A stretch of 64,000 nt of DNA from Paraburkholderia ribeironis (GCF_900019265.1 NZ_CYGX02000060.1:55990-119989); one strand, 5' to 3'; positions 17,084-26,367 are shown, numbered from the stretch's first letter. Notes: a model not told the origin generated them from the sequence alone. Numbers and translations are program-made.

Positions 17084-17410
17084 TCAGAACGGCAGCTTGA
17101 AGCCCGGCGGCAGCGGCAGGCCCGAGGTCATGCCGCCCATCTTTTCCTGGGCGGTGGCTTCGGCCTTGCGCACGGCGTCGTTAAACGCGGCGGCGACGAG
17201 GTCTTCCAGCATGTCCTTGTCGTCGGCGAGCAGGCTCGGATCGATCGACACGCGACGGACGTCGTTCTTGCAGGTCATCGTCACCTTCACGAGACCGGCG
17301 CCCGACTGCCCCTCGACTTCGATCTGCGCGAGTTGCTCCTGCATCTTCTTCATGTTTTCCTGCATCTGCTGGGCTTGCTTCATCAGCCCGGCGAGTTGAC
17401 CTTTCATCAT
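17084..17410 (-). CDS. ybaB: YbaB/EbfC family nucleoid-associated protein
   Basis: A 108-aa protein with the family's N-terminal coiled coil (LMKQAQQMQENMKKMQEQLA) and the core VEGQSGAGLVKVTMTCKND. YbaB/EbfC forms a DNA-binding dimer shaped like tweezers. It sits between dnaX and recR, the classic arrangement linking it to DNA repair/replication genes. Confidence 0.9.
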   Translation of the reverse strand: MMKGQLAGLMKQAQQMQENMKKMQEQLAQIEVEGQSGAGLVKVTMTCKNDVRRVSIDPSLLADDKDMLEDLVAAAFNDAVRKAEATAQEKMGGMTSGLPLPPGFKLPF

Positions 17411-17470
17411 GGACCTGCTCCTTCTAGATAGCGTGAAATCTGGAAATCGGGCGCGTGAGCGCGCGACGAA

Positions 17471-20080
17471 TCAGTGGACCGAGTGGACCGACGACGCGCC
17501 GTTCGAGGCGGCGTCCGGGGTAATCGGGCGAATCGAGCCGGGCACGATGCTCGCGCCGAACTCGCGAATCAGCGACTGCACGAAAGGATCGGCGCCAATC
17601 TCGCGCTCCGCTTCGTGCTGACGCTGTGCGCGCATCGCAGCGTCGTGCGCGGCGGCGGTGCGGCGTGCCGGTCCGACTTCGACCAGCACGTCGACGCTCT
17701 GGCCGAGCCGCTCGGCGAGCGCGCTCTTCAGTTTAGCGACCTGCGACGCCTCCGCGTACTGCGGCACCGGCACATTCAGTTTGAGCGTGTTGCCTTCGAG
17801 CGCCATCAGTTCGCTGTTGAATGCAAGCTGATACGAAATGCCCTTGAGCGGCAGGTCGACGGCGAGCGCCGGCCAGTCACCCTTGAAACCGAGCGGGTCG
17901 AGCGGCACGGCGGGCGGCAGCGGACGCGAATCGATCACCGGCGCGGGCATCGGCTCGGCGGATCCGGCGCTCATGCGCAGCTCATCGGGACCGCGGTCGA
18001 ACACGGGCATGTAGTTGTCGTCCGGCGGAGCGAAATAACCGTCGTCCGCTGCGGAGACCGGCAAGTAGTCGTCGGGCGGCATGTCGTCCCACGGCGGGAG
18101 CGACGAGCTATTTGGCTCCGTGGCGCCACGCTGCACCGCCGACGATGCCGCCTGCGAGCCTGGGGCGGCGTCCTGCTGCGACGCGCGGCGCGGCGCATCC
18201 GGCGTCGGCACCGGCACAACCACACGGGGCGCGGCCGGTTTCGGCATGGCCGGCGCGGCAGGCTTCGCTGCCGCCGCAGCAGTGGCGCGGCCACGCTCCG
18301 ACGATACTTTCAGGCCGGCGCTGCGCAACACGTCGAGTGCAGCGCTCGCACCGCCTGCGCGACGCGGCGCGACCGCGTCCGCCGGCGGCGGCTCTTGCGA
18401 CGTGACGACCGTTGCGGCCTGCGCGGCTTGCTCCGTGCGTGCCGGCGCGGCAGTGGCGGGCGCCGTGTGCGAAGAAGCAGGTACCGCGCCGCTCACAGGA
18501 GGCGTGGTGGAGATTTCGTTGGCAACCGGCTCGTTGTGGGCAATGTTGACGCTGACCGGGTCGGCGGGCGCGTCGTCCCAAGGGGCCAACGCGGGTGCCG
18601 GGTTTGCCGTGTCGAGCGTGGGCGCCGCAGCGGCAGGCATTGGAGCGGATGGCGTGTCATCGCCAACAGACGCACACGCGGACACCGAATTGATTGCGTC
18701 GACAACCGGTGCCGGCCTGTCCGCCGCGGACTCCGCTGGCGCAGACTGCGCAGCGCTTGCATCGGCGATTCGCTCGCTGGCAGGCATCGTGGGCTCGACA
18801 ACCCCGCCGGCGCTCGCCGCTTCGCGCGAGTCTGCCGGCGTGGCCATCGAAGCAGCCGCCGCAGTACCCGCCGCGGGCGAACCCGACAACGCGCGCAACG
18901 CGGCCACCGTCGGCGTAGCCGCGCGCTTCGCAGCGCCCGCACCCGCCTGCCCAGCCGGACGCGTCGCGCCCGCCGCGCCGCCACCGCCGCCCGTCGGCGC
19001 CGGTTCGAACGCCAGCATCCGCAGCAGCGTCATCGTGAAGCCGGAGTATTCGTCCGGTGCAAGACCCAGTTCGCTTCGGCCGATCGTCGCGATCTGATAG
19101 AACAATTGCACCTGCTCGGCACTCAGCGCGTCGGCAAAGCGGCGCAGATCGCCAGCCTCCGGCCACTCGTCCAGCACCGACGACGGCGCGAACTGCGCCC
19201 ACGCGACGCGATGCAGCAAGCTCGCCAGATCCTGCAAGGCCGTCGAAAACGACAGGCTGCGCAACGCCATCTCGTCGGCCACCGCCAGTACCGCGGCGCC
19301 ATCGCCGTCGGCGAGCGCATCGAGCAGCCGGATCAGGTAGCTCTGATCGAGGGCGCCGAGCATGCCGCGCACTGCCTCTTCATTGACCTGATTGGCCGAA
19401 TAGGCAATCGCCTGATCGGTCAACGACAGCGCGTCGCGCATCGAGCCGTCCGCTGCACGCGCGAGCAGGCGCAGCGCCTGGGCGTCGTAGGGCACCTGCT
19501 CCTCGCCGAGGATGCGCTCGAGGTGCGAGACGATATGGCCGGCCGGCATCTGCTTCAGATTGAACTGCAGACAGCGCGACAGCACCGTGACGGGAATCTT
19601 CTGCGGATCGGTCGTGGCGAGAATGAACTTGACGTGCGACGGCGGCTCTTCCAGCGTCTTCAACATCGCATTGAAGGCGTGGTTGGTCAGCATGTGCACT
19701 TCGTCGATCATGTAGACCTTGAAGCGCGCGTCCACCGGTGCATAGACCGCGCGCTCCAGCAGCGCCGCCATTTCGTCGACGCCGCGATTGCTCGCCGCGT
19801 CCATTTCCACATAGTCGACGAAACGCCCTTCGTCGATTTCACGGCACGCACGACAGACGCCGCACGGCGTGGACGTCACGCCGCTTTCGCAATTCAGCGC
19901 CTTCGCGAAGATGCGCGACAGCGTGGTCTTACCCACGCCGCGCGTACCGGTAAACAGATAGGCATGGTGCAGACGGCCGCCGTCGAGCGCGTGTGTGAGC
20001 GCGCGCACCACGTGCTCCTGTCCGACGAGCGAAGCGAAATCCTTCGGCCGCCATTTGCGTGCGAGAACTTGATAGGTCAT
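17471..20080 (-). CDS. dnaX: DNA polymerase III subunit tau/gamma
   Basis: An 869-aa clamp-loader ATPase. The N-terminal AAA+ domain has Walker A (GTRGVGKTTLSRIFAKAL), a zinc-binding cysteine set (CESGVTSTPCGVCRAC), DEVHML Walker B and the ATTDPQKIPVTVLSRC sensor region. A long Ala/Pro/Thr-rich linker (about residues 365-640) precedes the C-terminal tau domain. The linker makes it longer than E. coli tau (643 aa). No A-rich slippery heptamer for gamma production was noticed. The start may be leaderless (see the promoter entry). Confidence 0.93.
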   Translation of the reverse strand: MTYQVLARKWRPKDFASLVGQEHVVRALTHALDGGRLHHAYLFTGTRGVGKTTLSRIFAKALNCESGVTSTPCGVCRACREIDEGRFVDYVEMDAASNRGVDEMAALLERAVYAPVDARFKVYMIDEVHMLTNHAFNAMLKTLEEPPSHVKFILATTDPQKIPVTVLSRCLQFNLKQMPAGHIVSHLERILGEEQVPYDAQALRLLARAADGSMRDALSLTDQAIAYSANQVNEEAVRGMLGALDQSYLIRLLDALADGDGAAVLAVADEMALRSLSFSTALQDLASLLHRVAWAQFAPSSVLDEWPEAGDLRRFADALSAEQVQLFYQIATIGRSELGLAPDEYSGFTMTLLRMLAFEPAPTGGGGGAAGATRPAGQAGAGAAKRAATPTVAALRALSGSPAAGTAAAASMATPADSREAASAGGVVEPTMPASERIADASAAQSAPAESAADRPAPVVDAINSVSACASVGDDTPSAPMPAAAAPTLDTANPAPALAPWDDAPADPVSVNIAHNEPVANEISTTPPVSGAVPASSHTAPATAAPARTEQAAQAATVVTSQEPPPADAVAPRRAGGASAALDVLRSAGLKVSSERGRATAAAAAKPAAPAMPKPAAPRVVVPVPTPDAPRRASQQDAAPGSQAASSAVQRGATEPNSSSLPPWDDMPPDDYLPVSAADDGYFAPPDDNYMPVFDRGPDELRMSAGSAEPMPAPVIDSRPLPPAVPLDPLGFKGDWPALAVDLPLKGISYQLAFNSELMALEGNTLKLNVPVPQYAEASQVAKLKSALAERLGQSVDVLVEVGPARRTAAAHDAAMRAQRQHEAEREIGADPFVQSLIREFGASIVPGSIRPITPDAASNGASSVHSVH

Positions 20081-20086
20081 GCGGAA

Positions 20087-20112
20087 ATTGTATCAGTAAC
20101 AATGGCGGTCAA
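20087..20112 (-). promoter_or_regulatory. Candidate dnaX promoter with extended -10
   Basis: On the minus strand TGATACAAT (extended -10, TACAAT at 20092-20087) ends 6 nt before the dnaX ATG, and TTGACC lies at 20112-20107. The spacer is short (14 bp), but the extended -10 may compensate. If used, transcription would begin at or next to the ATG. Confidence 0.45.
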
Positions 20113-20323
20113 AACCGAATCGGGACGGCACGCGCACGCGTCTCACCGTTTCATTGAAACAGACTAACGGACCGACAGAAAAAAATGCTGAAGCGCGCGA
20201 AATGCGACTGCAACGGAACCGCATTCACCAGAGACGGCGACGCCAAGGGTAAAACACGAGTTGGGAGAATGTGCGGCGCAGGCCGCAAAGAAACAGAAAC
20301 GCGGAGAAAACGGAGAAAGGAAG

Positions 20324-20423
20324 GTGACGAGCCCGACCCTCGGCACTGGTGGAAAACGGCTGTGGCTGCTTCGTTCCCGACCTGACCAGGTTGACCATCC
20401 CTCCATGCGAGGAGGCCCGTCAC
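20324..20423 (-). ncRNA. ffs: Signal recognition particle 4.5S RNA (small SRP RNA)
   Basis: The minus strand carries the conserved SRP domain IV core GGTCAGGTCGGGAACGAAGC AGCC, including the Ffh-binding symmetric loop region. The outer ends pair (GTGACGGGCC with GGCTCGTCAC), giving about 100 nt. This is the usual size of bacterial 4.5S RNA without an Alu domain. Its position just upstream of dnaX in the same orientation is common in betaproteobacteria. A TAGAAT -10 lies 5 nt before the predicted 5' end. The exact ends are inferred from pairing. Confidence 0.93.
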
Positions 20424-20428
20424 GAAGC

Positions 20429-20434
20429 ATTCTA
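20429..20434 (-). promoter_or_regulatory. Candidate ffs -10 element
   Basis: TAGAAT on the minus strand, 5 nt upstream of the predicted 4.5S RNA 5' end. No convincing -35 was assigned. Confidence 0.45.
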
Positions 20435-20885
20435 TCATCGCTCGGGCCATCGCGCGACTGTTAGTACGAGCAAAGCGATATCGACGCACCGAATCAGACT
20501 CTGCGCACCACTCTGCGCACCATATAGCCGGTACCCCGCGAGTGGGCGCAGCGGGGACTTGTGTTCATGGCGCCCGCCTCCAGATAAGCGCTGTCGCGGT
20601 GATCGAAACAGAGTGGCGGGCTCACCGGCAGTCATTGGCCCCACTGCCGGCCCCACAGCCTTGACGAGTACTATCGCCCCCGGCAACGCATAGCGAATTA
20701 AGCTAAACTGGCATTCGGACGACCCGCAAACGCGAGCCTTGCGCACCTTCCGGATAAGTCATTCACTTCTCCGGGCGTGTCGGCAAGACTTCGGATGCGG
20801 CAAAGCGAACGGAAGTTTCCTTAGGTTTTGACGTATCGTGGCGAGCAATTCAGGCGGGCCTCGAACCGATAGAGGTATTCATACA
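20435..20885. other. Intergenic region ffs-trxA
   Basis: About 450 bp between divergently transcribed ffs and trxA. It should contain the trxA promoter, but no clear element pair was found. Short ORFs here lack homology cues. Confidence 0.5.
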
Positions 20886-21212
20886 ATGAGCGAACAAATC
20901 AAGCATATTAGCGACGCATCGTTCGAACAGGACGTCGTGAAATCCGATAAACCCGTGCTGCTCGATTTCTGGGCCGAATGGTGCGGTCCGTGCAAGATGA
21001 TCGCGCCGATCCTCGACGAGGTCGCGAAGGATTACGCCGATCGTCTGCAAATCGCGAAGATCAATGTCGACGAGCATCAATCGACGCCGGTCAAGTTTGG
21101 CGTGCGCGGCATCCCCACGCTGATCCTGTTCAAGAACGGCGCCGTCGCCGCGCAGAAGGTCGGCGCATTGTCGAAGTCGCAACTCACCGCGTTCCTCGAC
21201 GGCAACCTGTAA
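20886..21212 (+). CDS. trxA: Thioredoxin 1
   Basis: A 108-aa thioredoxin with the active site WCGPC (Cys33 and Cys36) and the cis-proline motif GIPTLILF. It is a general cytosolic disulfide reductase. The start at MSEQIKHIS matches the family and the E. coli protein size. An upstream in-frame start at 20838 would add 16 unrelated residues. It precedes rho, as in many proteobacteria. Confidence 0.95.
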   Translation: MSEQIKHISDASFEQDVVKSDKPVLLDFWAEWCGPCKMIAPILDEVAKDYADRLQIAKINVDEHQSTPVKFGVRGIPTLILFKNGAVAAQKVGALSKSQLTAFLDGNL

Positions 21213-21331
21213 AGCAGCACGCTGTGAGCCTTCGGGGCGCGCAGCGCGTAGCACGAGCGTGTTGTCAGCCGGCAACACGCTCGACAAGAAAGATGACACG
21301 CCCCCGCACTGGCGGAAATTGGCGTGTGCTA

Positions 21332-21340
21332 TGCTAGAAT
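21332..21340 (+). promoter_or_regulatory. Candidate rho extended -10
   Basis: TGCTAGAAT (extended -10, TAGAAT at 21335-21340) lies about 100 bp before the rho ATG, leaving a long 5' leader. Rho autoregulates through its leader in E. coli; whether this leader does the same is inference. Confidence 0.45.
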
Positions 21341-21438
21341 CCGCAAAACGTCGAAAAGACGTGTAAGTCCTTGAGCGGTTCCGCTCACTCTCCTCCCAGA
21401 TTTCATTTCGTCGCACCTTCTCCTGCGGGTTTCTCCGT

Positions 21439-22707
21439 ATGCATTTATCCGAGCTTAAGACTCTGCACGTGTCCGAATTGATCGAGATGGCCAATGGCCT
21501 CGAGATCGAAAGTGCGAACCGCCTGCGCAAGCAGGAACTGATGTTCGCCATTCTAAAAAAACGAGCCAAAACGGGCGACACGATCTTCGGCGACGGCACG
21601 CTCGAAGTGCTGCCAGATGGCTTCGGCTTCCTGCGTTCGCCGGAAACCTCGTACCTCGCCAGCACGGATGACATCTATATCAGCCCGTCGCAAATCCGCC
21701 GCTTCAACCTGCATACGGGCGACTCGATCGAAGGCGAAGTGCGTACACCGAAAGACGGCGAACGCTATTTCGCGCTGGTGAAGGTGGACAAGGTCAACGG
21801 CCAGCCGCCGGAGGCCTCGAAGCACAAGATCATGTTCGAAAACCTGACGCCGCTGCACCCGAACAAGGTGCTGCTGCTCGAACGTGAAATGCGCGGCGAA
21901 GAGAACGTCACGGGCCGCATCATCGACATGATCGCGCCGATCGGCAAAGGCCAGCGCGGACTGCTGGTCGCCTCGCCGAAGTCGGGCAAGACCGTGATGC
22001 TTCAGCACATCGCCCACGCGATCAAGCAGAACCATCCCGACGTCGTGCTGTTCGTGCTGCTGATCGACGAACGCCCGGAAGAAGTGACCGAAATGCAGCG
22101 CTCGGTGGCTGGCGAAGTGATCGCCTCCACGTTCGACGAACCGGCCGCGCGTCACGTGCAGGTCGCCGAAATGGTGATCGAAAAAGCCAAGCGCCTCGTC
22201 GAAATGAAGAACGACGTGGTGATCCTGCTCGACTCGATCACGCGTCTCGCACGCGCCTATAACACCGTCGTGCCGGCCTCGGGCAAGGTGCTGACGGGCG
22301 GTGTCGACGCCAATGCGCTGCAACGTCCGAAGCGCTTCTTCGGCGCGGCACGCAATATCGAAGAAGGCGGCTCGCTGACCATCATCGGCACCGCGCTGAT
22401 CGAAACCGGCAGCCGCATGGACGACGTCATCTACGAAGAATTCAAGGGCACCGGCAACATGGAAGTGCACCTGGAGCGTCGCCTTGCGGAGAAGCGCGTC
22501 TACCCGTCGATCAACCTGAACAAGTCCGGCACGCGCCGCGAAGAACTGCTGATCAAGCCCGAAGTTCTGCAAAAGATCTGGGTGCTGCGCAAGTTCATCC
22601 ACGACATGGACGAAGTCGAGTCGATGGAATTCCTGCTCGACAAAATCCGCCAGACGAAGAGCAATTCCGAGTTCTTCGACATGATGCGCCGGGGCGGTGG
22701 CGGCTAA
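21439..22707 (+). CDS. rho: Transcription termination factor Rho
   Basis: A 422-aa hexameric RNA helicase. It has an N-terminal Rho_N helical part, a cold-shock-like RNA-binding domain (LEVLPDGFGFLRSP) and a RecA-like ATPase core with Walker A (ASPKSGKTVMLQHIA) and VILLDSITRLARAYN. Length and motifs match E. coli Rho (419 aa) throughout. A strong intrinsic terminator follows. Confidence 0.96.
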   Translation: MHLSELKTLHVSELIEMANGLEIESANRLRKQELMFAILKKRAKTGDTIFGDGTLEVLPDGFGFLRSPETSYLASTDDIYISPSQIRRFNLHTGDSIEGEVRTPKDGERYFALVKVDKVNGQPPEASKHKIMFENLTPLHPNKVLLLEREMRGEENVTGRIIDMIAPIGKGQRGLLVASPKSGKTVMLQHIAHAIKQNHPDVVLFVLLIDERPEEVTEMQRSVAGEVIASTFDEPAARHVQVAEMVIEKAKRLVEMKNDVVILLDSITRLARAYNTVVPASGKVLTGGVDANALQRPKRFFGAARNIEEGGSLTIIGTALIETGSRMDDVIYEEFKGTGNMEVHLERRLAEKRVYPSINLNKSGTRREELLIKPEVLQKIWVLRKFIHDMDEVESMEFLLDKIRQTKSNSEFFDMMRRGGGG

Positions 22708-22747
22708 GTCCTCGCGCTAGCGCAAGCGCATCAGCCGTATCGCACGC

Positions 22748-22780
22748 AAAACCGCTCGTCATCCACGAGCGGTTTTTTTT
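22748..22780 (+). terminator. rho terminator
   Basis: The stem ACCGCTCGT / ACGAGCGGT with loop CATCC is followed by eight T residues, a textbook intrinsic terminator 40 bp after rho. Confidence 0.92.
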
Positions 22781-22867
22781 CGTCCGTTGAGTGTGCTGCG
22801 CTCCTTGCGTGGGCTGCGCTCCGAATCCGGCGGCATCTGCCCGCAGCACATCAGGAAGTCCGCTAAC

Positions 22868-22898
22868 CTGCACGTGAACGTACACGTTGCAGTACAAT
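22868..22898 (+). promoter_or_regulatory. Dyad operator and -10 upstream of merR-MFS-mtfA
   Basis: CTGCACGTG (22868-22876) and CACGTTGCAG (22883-22892) form a near-perfect inverted repeat. It directly abuts TACAAT (22893-22898), a good -10, 30 bp before the merR ATG. The placement just upstream of the -10 is typical of MerR-family operators. The -35 is weak, also typical of activator-dependent promoters. Confidence 0.55.
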
Positions 22899-22927
22899 CC
22901 AACTGGTCCATTTGTGTGCCACCGCTT

Positions 22928-23479
22928 ATGTCGAAGAACTCACCCACCCTGCTGACCGTGCGTGACGCCGCCGAACGCCTCGGCGTCACGCCGCGCACGC
23001 TGAAGTACTACGAGGAACGCGGCCTTGTCTCGCCCACGCGCAGCGAAGGCCGCTATCGGCTCTACGACGAAGACGACCTGAAGCGCTTCGGGCGCATCCT
23101 GCGTTTGCGCTCGCTCGGCTTTTCCCTGCAGGGCATCACTGAAATGCTGAAGCGGCCGCTCGAACCTGTCGGCGGTCGTCATCGCTTCTCGACCGAGTCG
23201 CTGCAGCAGATCCGCGACGCGATCGCGCAGCAGGTCGAGGCGCTTGACGCCCGCATCGCAACGATGCGCCGCGAACTCAAGGAAGCGCAGAAGTTGCGCG
23301 CCGAACTGAGCCCCGACCTCGACTACCTCGAACGACGCCTCGCCGGCGAGAATGCCGACGCGCTGCTCGAACAACGCCGTAACGCGCTGGCCGCGACGGC
23401 CGCCCCGCCGCTGGCCAAACGCCACCGGAAAACCCGCACGACCAAGCCCGGCGAATCGTCGCCCGGCGAATCGTCATGA
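22928..23479 (+). CDS. MerR family transcriptional regulator
   Basis: A 183-aa regulator with an N-terminal MerR winged helix (TVRDAAERLGVTPRTLKYYE) and a long dimerisation helix. The C-terminus is basic and contains a duplicated GESSPGESS end. No metal-binding cysteines are present, so the inducer is likely organic. The stop overlaps the ATG of the MFS exporter (ATGA), so the two are co-translated. It probably controls its own operon through the dyad at 22868-22892. Confidence 0.88.
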   Translation: MSKNSPTLLTVRDAAERLGVTPRTLKYYEERGLVSPTRSEGRYRLYDEDDLKRFGRILRLRSLGFSLQGITEMLKRPLEPVGGRHRFSTESLQQIRDAIAQQVEALDARIATMRRELKEAQKLRAELSPDLDYLERRLAGENADALLEQRRNALAATAAPPLAKRHRKTRTTKPGESSPGESS

Positions 23480-25032
23480 TCACTGCGTCGTCTCGCACCG
23501 CATGGCTCAGCGTCGAAAGGCTGCGCGGCGATTTTTTTCCCTGGGTGCTGGCGGCCATCACCGGCCTCGACTATTTCGACAATTCGATCTTCTCGTTCTT
23601 CGCGAGCTACATCGCCGGCGGCATCAACGCATCGCCCGACGAACTGGTGTGGGCCTCGAGCGCCTACGCGGTGGCGGCGGTGCTCGGCATCCTGCAACAG
23701 CAATGGTGGATCGAACGCTTCGGCTACCGGCGCTATGTGGCCGGTAGCATGCTGCTCTATTGCGTCGGCGCCGTGGCCGCCGCGCTATCCGGATCGTCGC
23801 TCGAACTCGCGCTGGCGCGCGGCTTCCAGGGCTACTTCATCGGCCCGATGATGGGCACCTGCCGCATCCTGATCCAGATGAGCTTCACGCCGCAGCGGCG
23901 GCCGGCGGCCACGCGCGCGTTCTTGCTGCTGATCGTTCTGAGCAGCGCGCTCGCGCCTCTGATCGGTGGTCAACTGGTCGCGCATTTCGACTGGCGCGCA
24001 TTATTTGCGTGCACCGCGCCGGTGGGTGTGCTGTTTGCGGCGCTGGCGCTGCTCGCGTTGCCCGAAACCGGCAACCGCTTGCCCGAGGAGCGCGGATCGG
24101 CGCATTTCTGGCCGTACCTCGTCTTCGCGTTCGCTCAAGGCGCGCTGCAAATCGTGATGCAGCAGGTGCGCTTCCAGCTGTTCAGCGCATCGCCGGGGCT
24201 GATTCTGCTGACGGTCGCCGGCCTCGTCACGCTGGGCTGGTTCATCTACCAGCAGTGGCACCATCCCGCGCCGCTCATGCGCCTGCATGCGCTGCGCGAG
24301 AAAGTCTTCCAGGCCGGGCTCGTGCTGTACATGTTCTACTACTTCATCTCGACCGTGTTCAGCTATCTGATCTCGCGCTTTCTCGAGAGCGGCCTCGGCT
24401 TTCCGGTTGAGAACACCGGACGGCTGGTCGGCGTGACGTCGCTGATTTCCGCGAGCGCGCTGTTCGTCTATCTGCGTTATGCGAAGTTGCTGCCGCGCAA
24501 GAAGTGGATCATCGTGCCGGGCTTTGCGGTGGCCGCGTTCGCCGCGGCATGGATGACACGCATGTCGCCGGGCGTCGGTGAAGCGGCGCTGATCGTGCCG
24601 TTGCTGTTACGCGGACTGCTGTTACTGTTCATCGTGTTGCCAGTCGCCAATCTGACCTTCAGAATCTTTCCCATCGAAGAGTTCGCGCACGGTTACCGGC
24701 TGAAAAACATCGTGCGGCAGTTGACGATCTCGTTCGCCACGGCCTCGGTGATCATCGTGGAGCAGCATCGGCAGGCGCTGCATCAAACGCGCCTCGCGGA
24801 GTTCGTGAATCCGTACAATCCGGTGTTCCAGAACTCGCTCGCCACGCTGACGCATGGCTTTGTAGCCGCGGGCCGCACGGCATCCGACGCGCATTCGCTG
24901 GCGATCGTCGAGATCAGCAGGACAGTCGCGCAGCAGGCCAGCTTTCTGGCTTCGCTGGACGGCTTCTATTTTCTGATCGGCATCGCGATATGCGGCGGGC
25001 TGTTTGCCGCGTGGCAAAAACAGATCGACTAG
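23476..25032 (+). CDS. MFS transporter, DHA2 (EmrB/QacA)-like
   Basis: A 518-aa inner-membrane protein with about 14 hydrophobic segments and the length of the DHA2 drug:H+ antiporter family. It includes LARGFQGYFIGPMMGTCRILIQM and a periplasmic loop near the C-terminus (LAEFVNPYNPVFQNSLATLT), as in EmrB-type exporters. Direct coupling to a MerR regulator suggests inducible efflux of an organic compound. The substrate is unknown, and no EmrA-type adaptor gene is adjacent. Confidence 0.82.
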   Translation: MITASSRTAWLSVERLRGDFFPWVLAAITGLDYFDNSIFSFFASYIAGGINASPDELVWASSAYAVAAVLGILQQQWWIERFGYRRYVAGSMLLYCVGAVAAALSGSSLELALARGFQGYFIGPMMGTCRILIQMSFTPQRRPAATRAFLLLIVLSSALAPLIGGQLVAHFDWRALFACTAPVGVLFAALALLALPETGNRLPEERGSAHFWPYLVFAFAQGALQIVMQQVRFQLFSASPGLILLTVAGLVTLGWFIYQQWHHPAPLMRLHALREKVFQAGLVLYMFYYFISTVFSYLISRFLESGLGFPVENTGRLVGVTSLISASALFVYLRYAKLLPRKKWIIVPGFAVAAFAAAWMTRMSPGVGEAALIVPLLLRGLLLLFIVLPVANLTFRIFPIEEFAHGYRLKNIVRQLTISFATASVIIVEQHRQALHQTRLAEFVNPYNPVFQNSLATLTHGFVAAGRTASDAHSLAIVEISRTVAQQASFLASLDGFYFLIGIAICGGLFAAWQKQID

Positions 25033-25047
25033 GGGTTTCATCAGGTC

Positions 25048-25881
25048 ATGCTCTCGAAACTCACTCAATGGCTGGGCGCGCGCCGCCGCCAGCGCGCGCT
25101 GCGCGACTACCCGATCGACGACGCGCTGTGGCAGGCCACGCTCGCCGGCCTGCCGTTTTTCGCGCACCTCGACGCGCCGGACCTTGCGCGTCTGCGCGAA
25201 CTGACCAGCCTGTTCATCGCGCAAAAGGAGTTTTCGACCGCTCACGATCTCGAACTGACCGATGCGATGACCGTCGCGATTGCCGCACAGGCGTGTCTGC
25301 CGGTGCTGAACCTGAGTCTCGACCTGTATCGCGGCTGGGTCGGCGTGATCGTCTATCCGGGCGAATTCGTGATCCGCAAGACCGTCGAGGACGAAGACGG
25401 CGTCGTGCACGAGGTCGAACACGACGCCAGCGGCGAAGCATGGGAAGGCGGGCCGGTGGTGCTGTCGTGGGAAGACGCGCAGATGACCGACGGCACCGAC
25501 GCCTATAACGTCGTGATTCACGAGTTCGCGCACAAGATCGACATGCTGAACGGCGAAGCGGACGGCCACCCGCCGCTGATCCGCCGCTGGCATGCGCCGC
25601 TCGACTCGCGCGCATGGGCCGACGTGTTCGATCAGGCATACGACCAATTCTGCGCCCGGGTCGACGCGGTTGCGCAGCGCCGCTGGGCGCGTTTCGAACG
25701 CGAATCGCTGATCGATCCGTACGCGGCGGATCATCCTTCGGAATTTTTTGCTGTGTGCAGCGAGGCGCTGTTCGTCAAGCCACACGCGTTCGAGGCGCAG
25801 TATCCGGAGCTGTATCGGTTGCTGGCGCGCTACTACCGCCAGGATCCGGCTCGCGTCGGGTTGACGTTCACGCCCGCCTGA
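25048..25881 (+). CDS. mtfA: M90 family zinc metallopeptidase (MtfA-like)
   Basis: A 277-aa cytosolic protein with the zinc motif HEFAHKIDMLNGEADG (HExxH) and downstream conserved residues of the M90/Mlc titration factor A family. In E. coli MtfA binds the glucose repressor Mlc and has aminopeptidase activity. It starts 15 bp after the MFS gene in the same direction, so it is probably in the merR operon. Its role there is unclear. The ribosome binding site is weak (CAGG). Confidence 0.85.
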   Translation: MLSKLTQWLGARRRQRALRDYPIDDALWQATLAGLPFFAHLDAPDLARLRELTSLFIAQKEFSTAHDLELTDAMTVAIAAQACLPVLNLSLDLYRGWVGVIVYPGEFVIRKTVEDEDGVVHEVEHDASGEAWEGGPVVLSWEDAQMTDGTDAYNVVIHEFAHKIDMLNGEADGHPPLIRRWHAPLDSRAWADVFDQAYDQFCARVDAVAQRRWARFERESLIDPYAADHPSEFFAVCSEALFVKPHAFEAQYPELYRLLARYYRQDPARVGLTFTPA

Positions 25882-25949
25882 CACACACGCCCGGTGCTCC
25901 GCACTGCTGGCAAAAAGCTGGCGGAAAATTCGTCAAGCGACTGATTTTC

Positions 25950-25958
25950 TGGCATAAT
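25950..25958 (+). promoter_or_regulatory. Candidate rpmE2 extended -10
   Basis: TGGCATAAT (extended -10) lies about 99 bp upstream of the rpmE2 ATG. No clear -35. Confidence 0.45.
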
Positions 25959-26056
25959 CGCGTTTTTTCGACCATAGGCAAGTGGCTCGCGCCTAGATGC
26001 GGTCCGTCCATCGCGGCCGCACGCGGGTTGGCTACCGCCAGATTAAAGGAAAGACC

Positions 26057-26323
26057 ATGAAAGAAGGCATTCACCCGGATTACCGCGAAGTCCTGTTCGT
26101 CGATATGTCGAACGACTTCAAGTTCGTGACGCGCTCGACCATCCAGACGCGCGAAACGGCCGAATTCAACGGCAAGACCTACCCGCTCGCGAAGATCGAA
26201 GTCTCGTCGGAATCGCATCCGTTCTACACCGGCCAGCAAAAGATCATGGACACCGCAGGCCGCGTCGAGAAGTTCAACAAGAAGTTCGGTGCGCGCGCTA
26301 CCGGCAAGGCAGCAGCGAAGTAA
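26057..26323 (+). CDS. rpmE2: 50S ribosomal protein L31 type B
   Basis: An 88-aa L31 of the type lacking zinc-binding cysteines (no Cys at all). It starts MKEGIHPDYREVLFVDMSND after an AAAGGAAAG site. The C-terminal KFGARATGKAAAK is typical of the type B family. Cys-minus L31 paralogues are often zinc-regulated in other bacteria; no Zur box was identified here. Confidence 0.94.
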   Translation: MKEGIHPDYREVLFVDMSNDFKFVTRSTIQTRETAEFNGKTYPLAKIEVSSESHPFYTGQQKIMDTAGRVEKFNKKFGARATGKAAAK

Positions 26324-26367
26324 TACCTGCGGCGTCGCTGGCCGAGGCCAGCAGCGAAGCAGCAAAC

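Noticed and set aside
17474..20167. 897-codon open frame antisense to dnaX
   Set aside because: It is Arg/His/Gly-rich, has no domain, and mirrors dnaX codon positions. Such antisense frames are normal in GC-rich genes.
23476..25032. Mobile element or acquired resistance island around the MerR/MFS genes
   Set aside because: No transposase, integrase, inverted repeats or clear composition change is visible; flanking genes are core.
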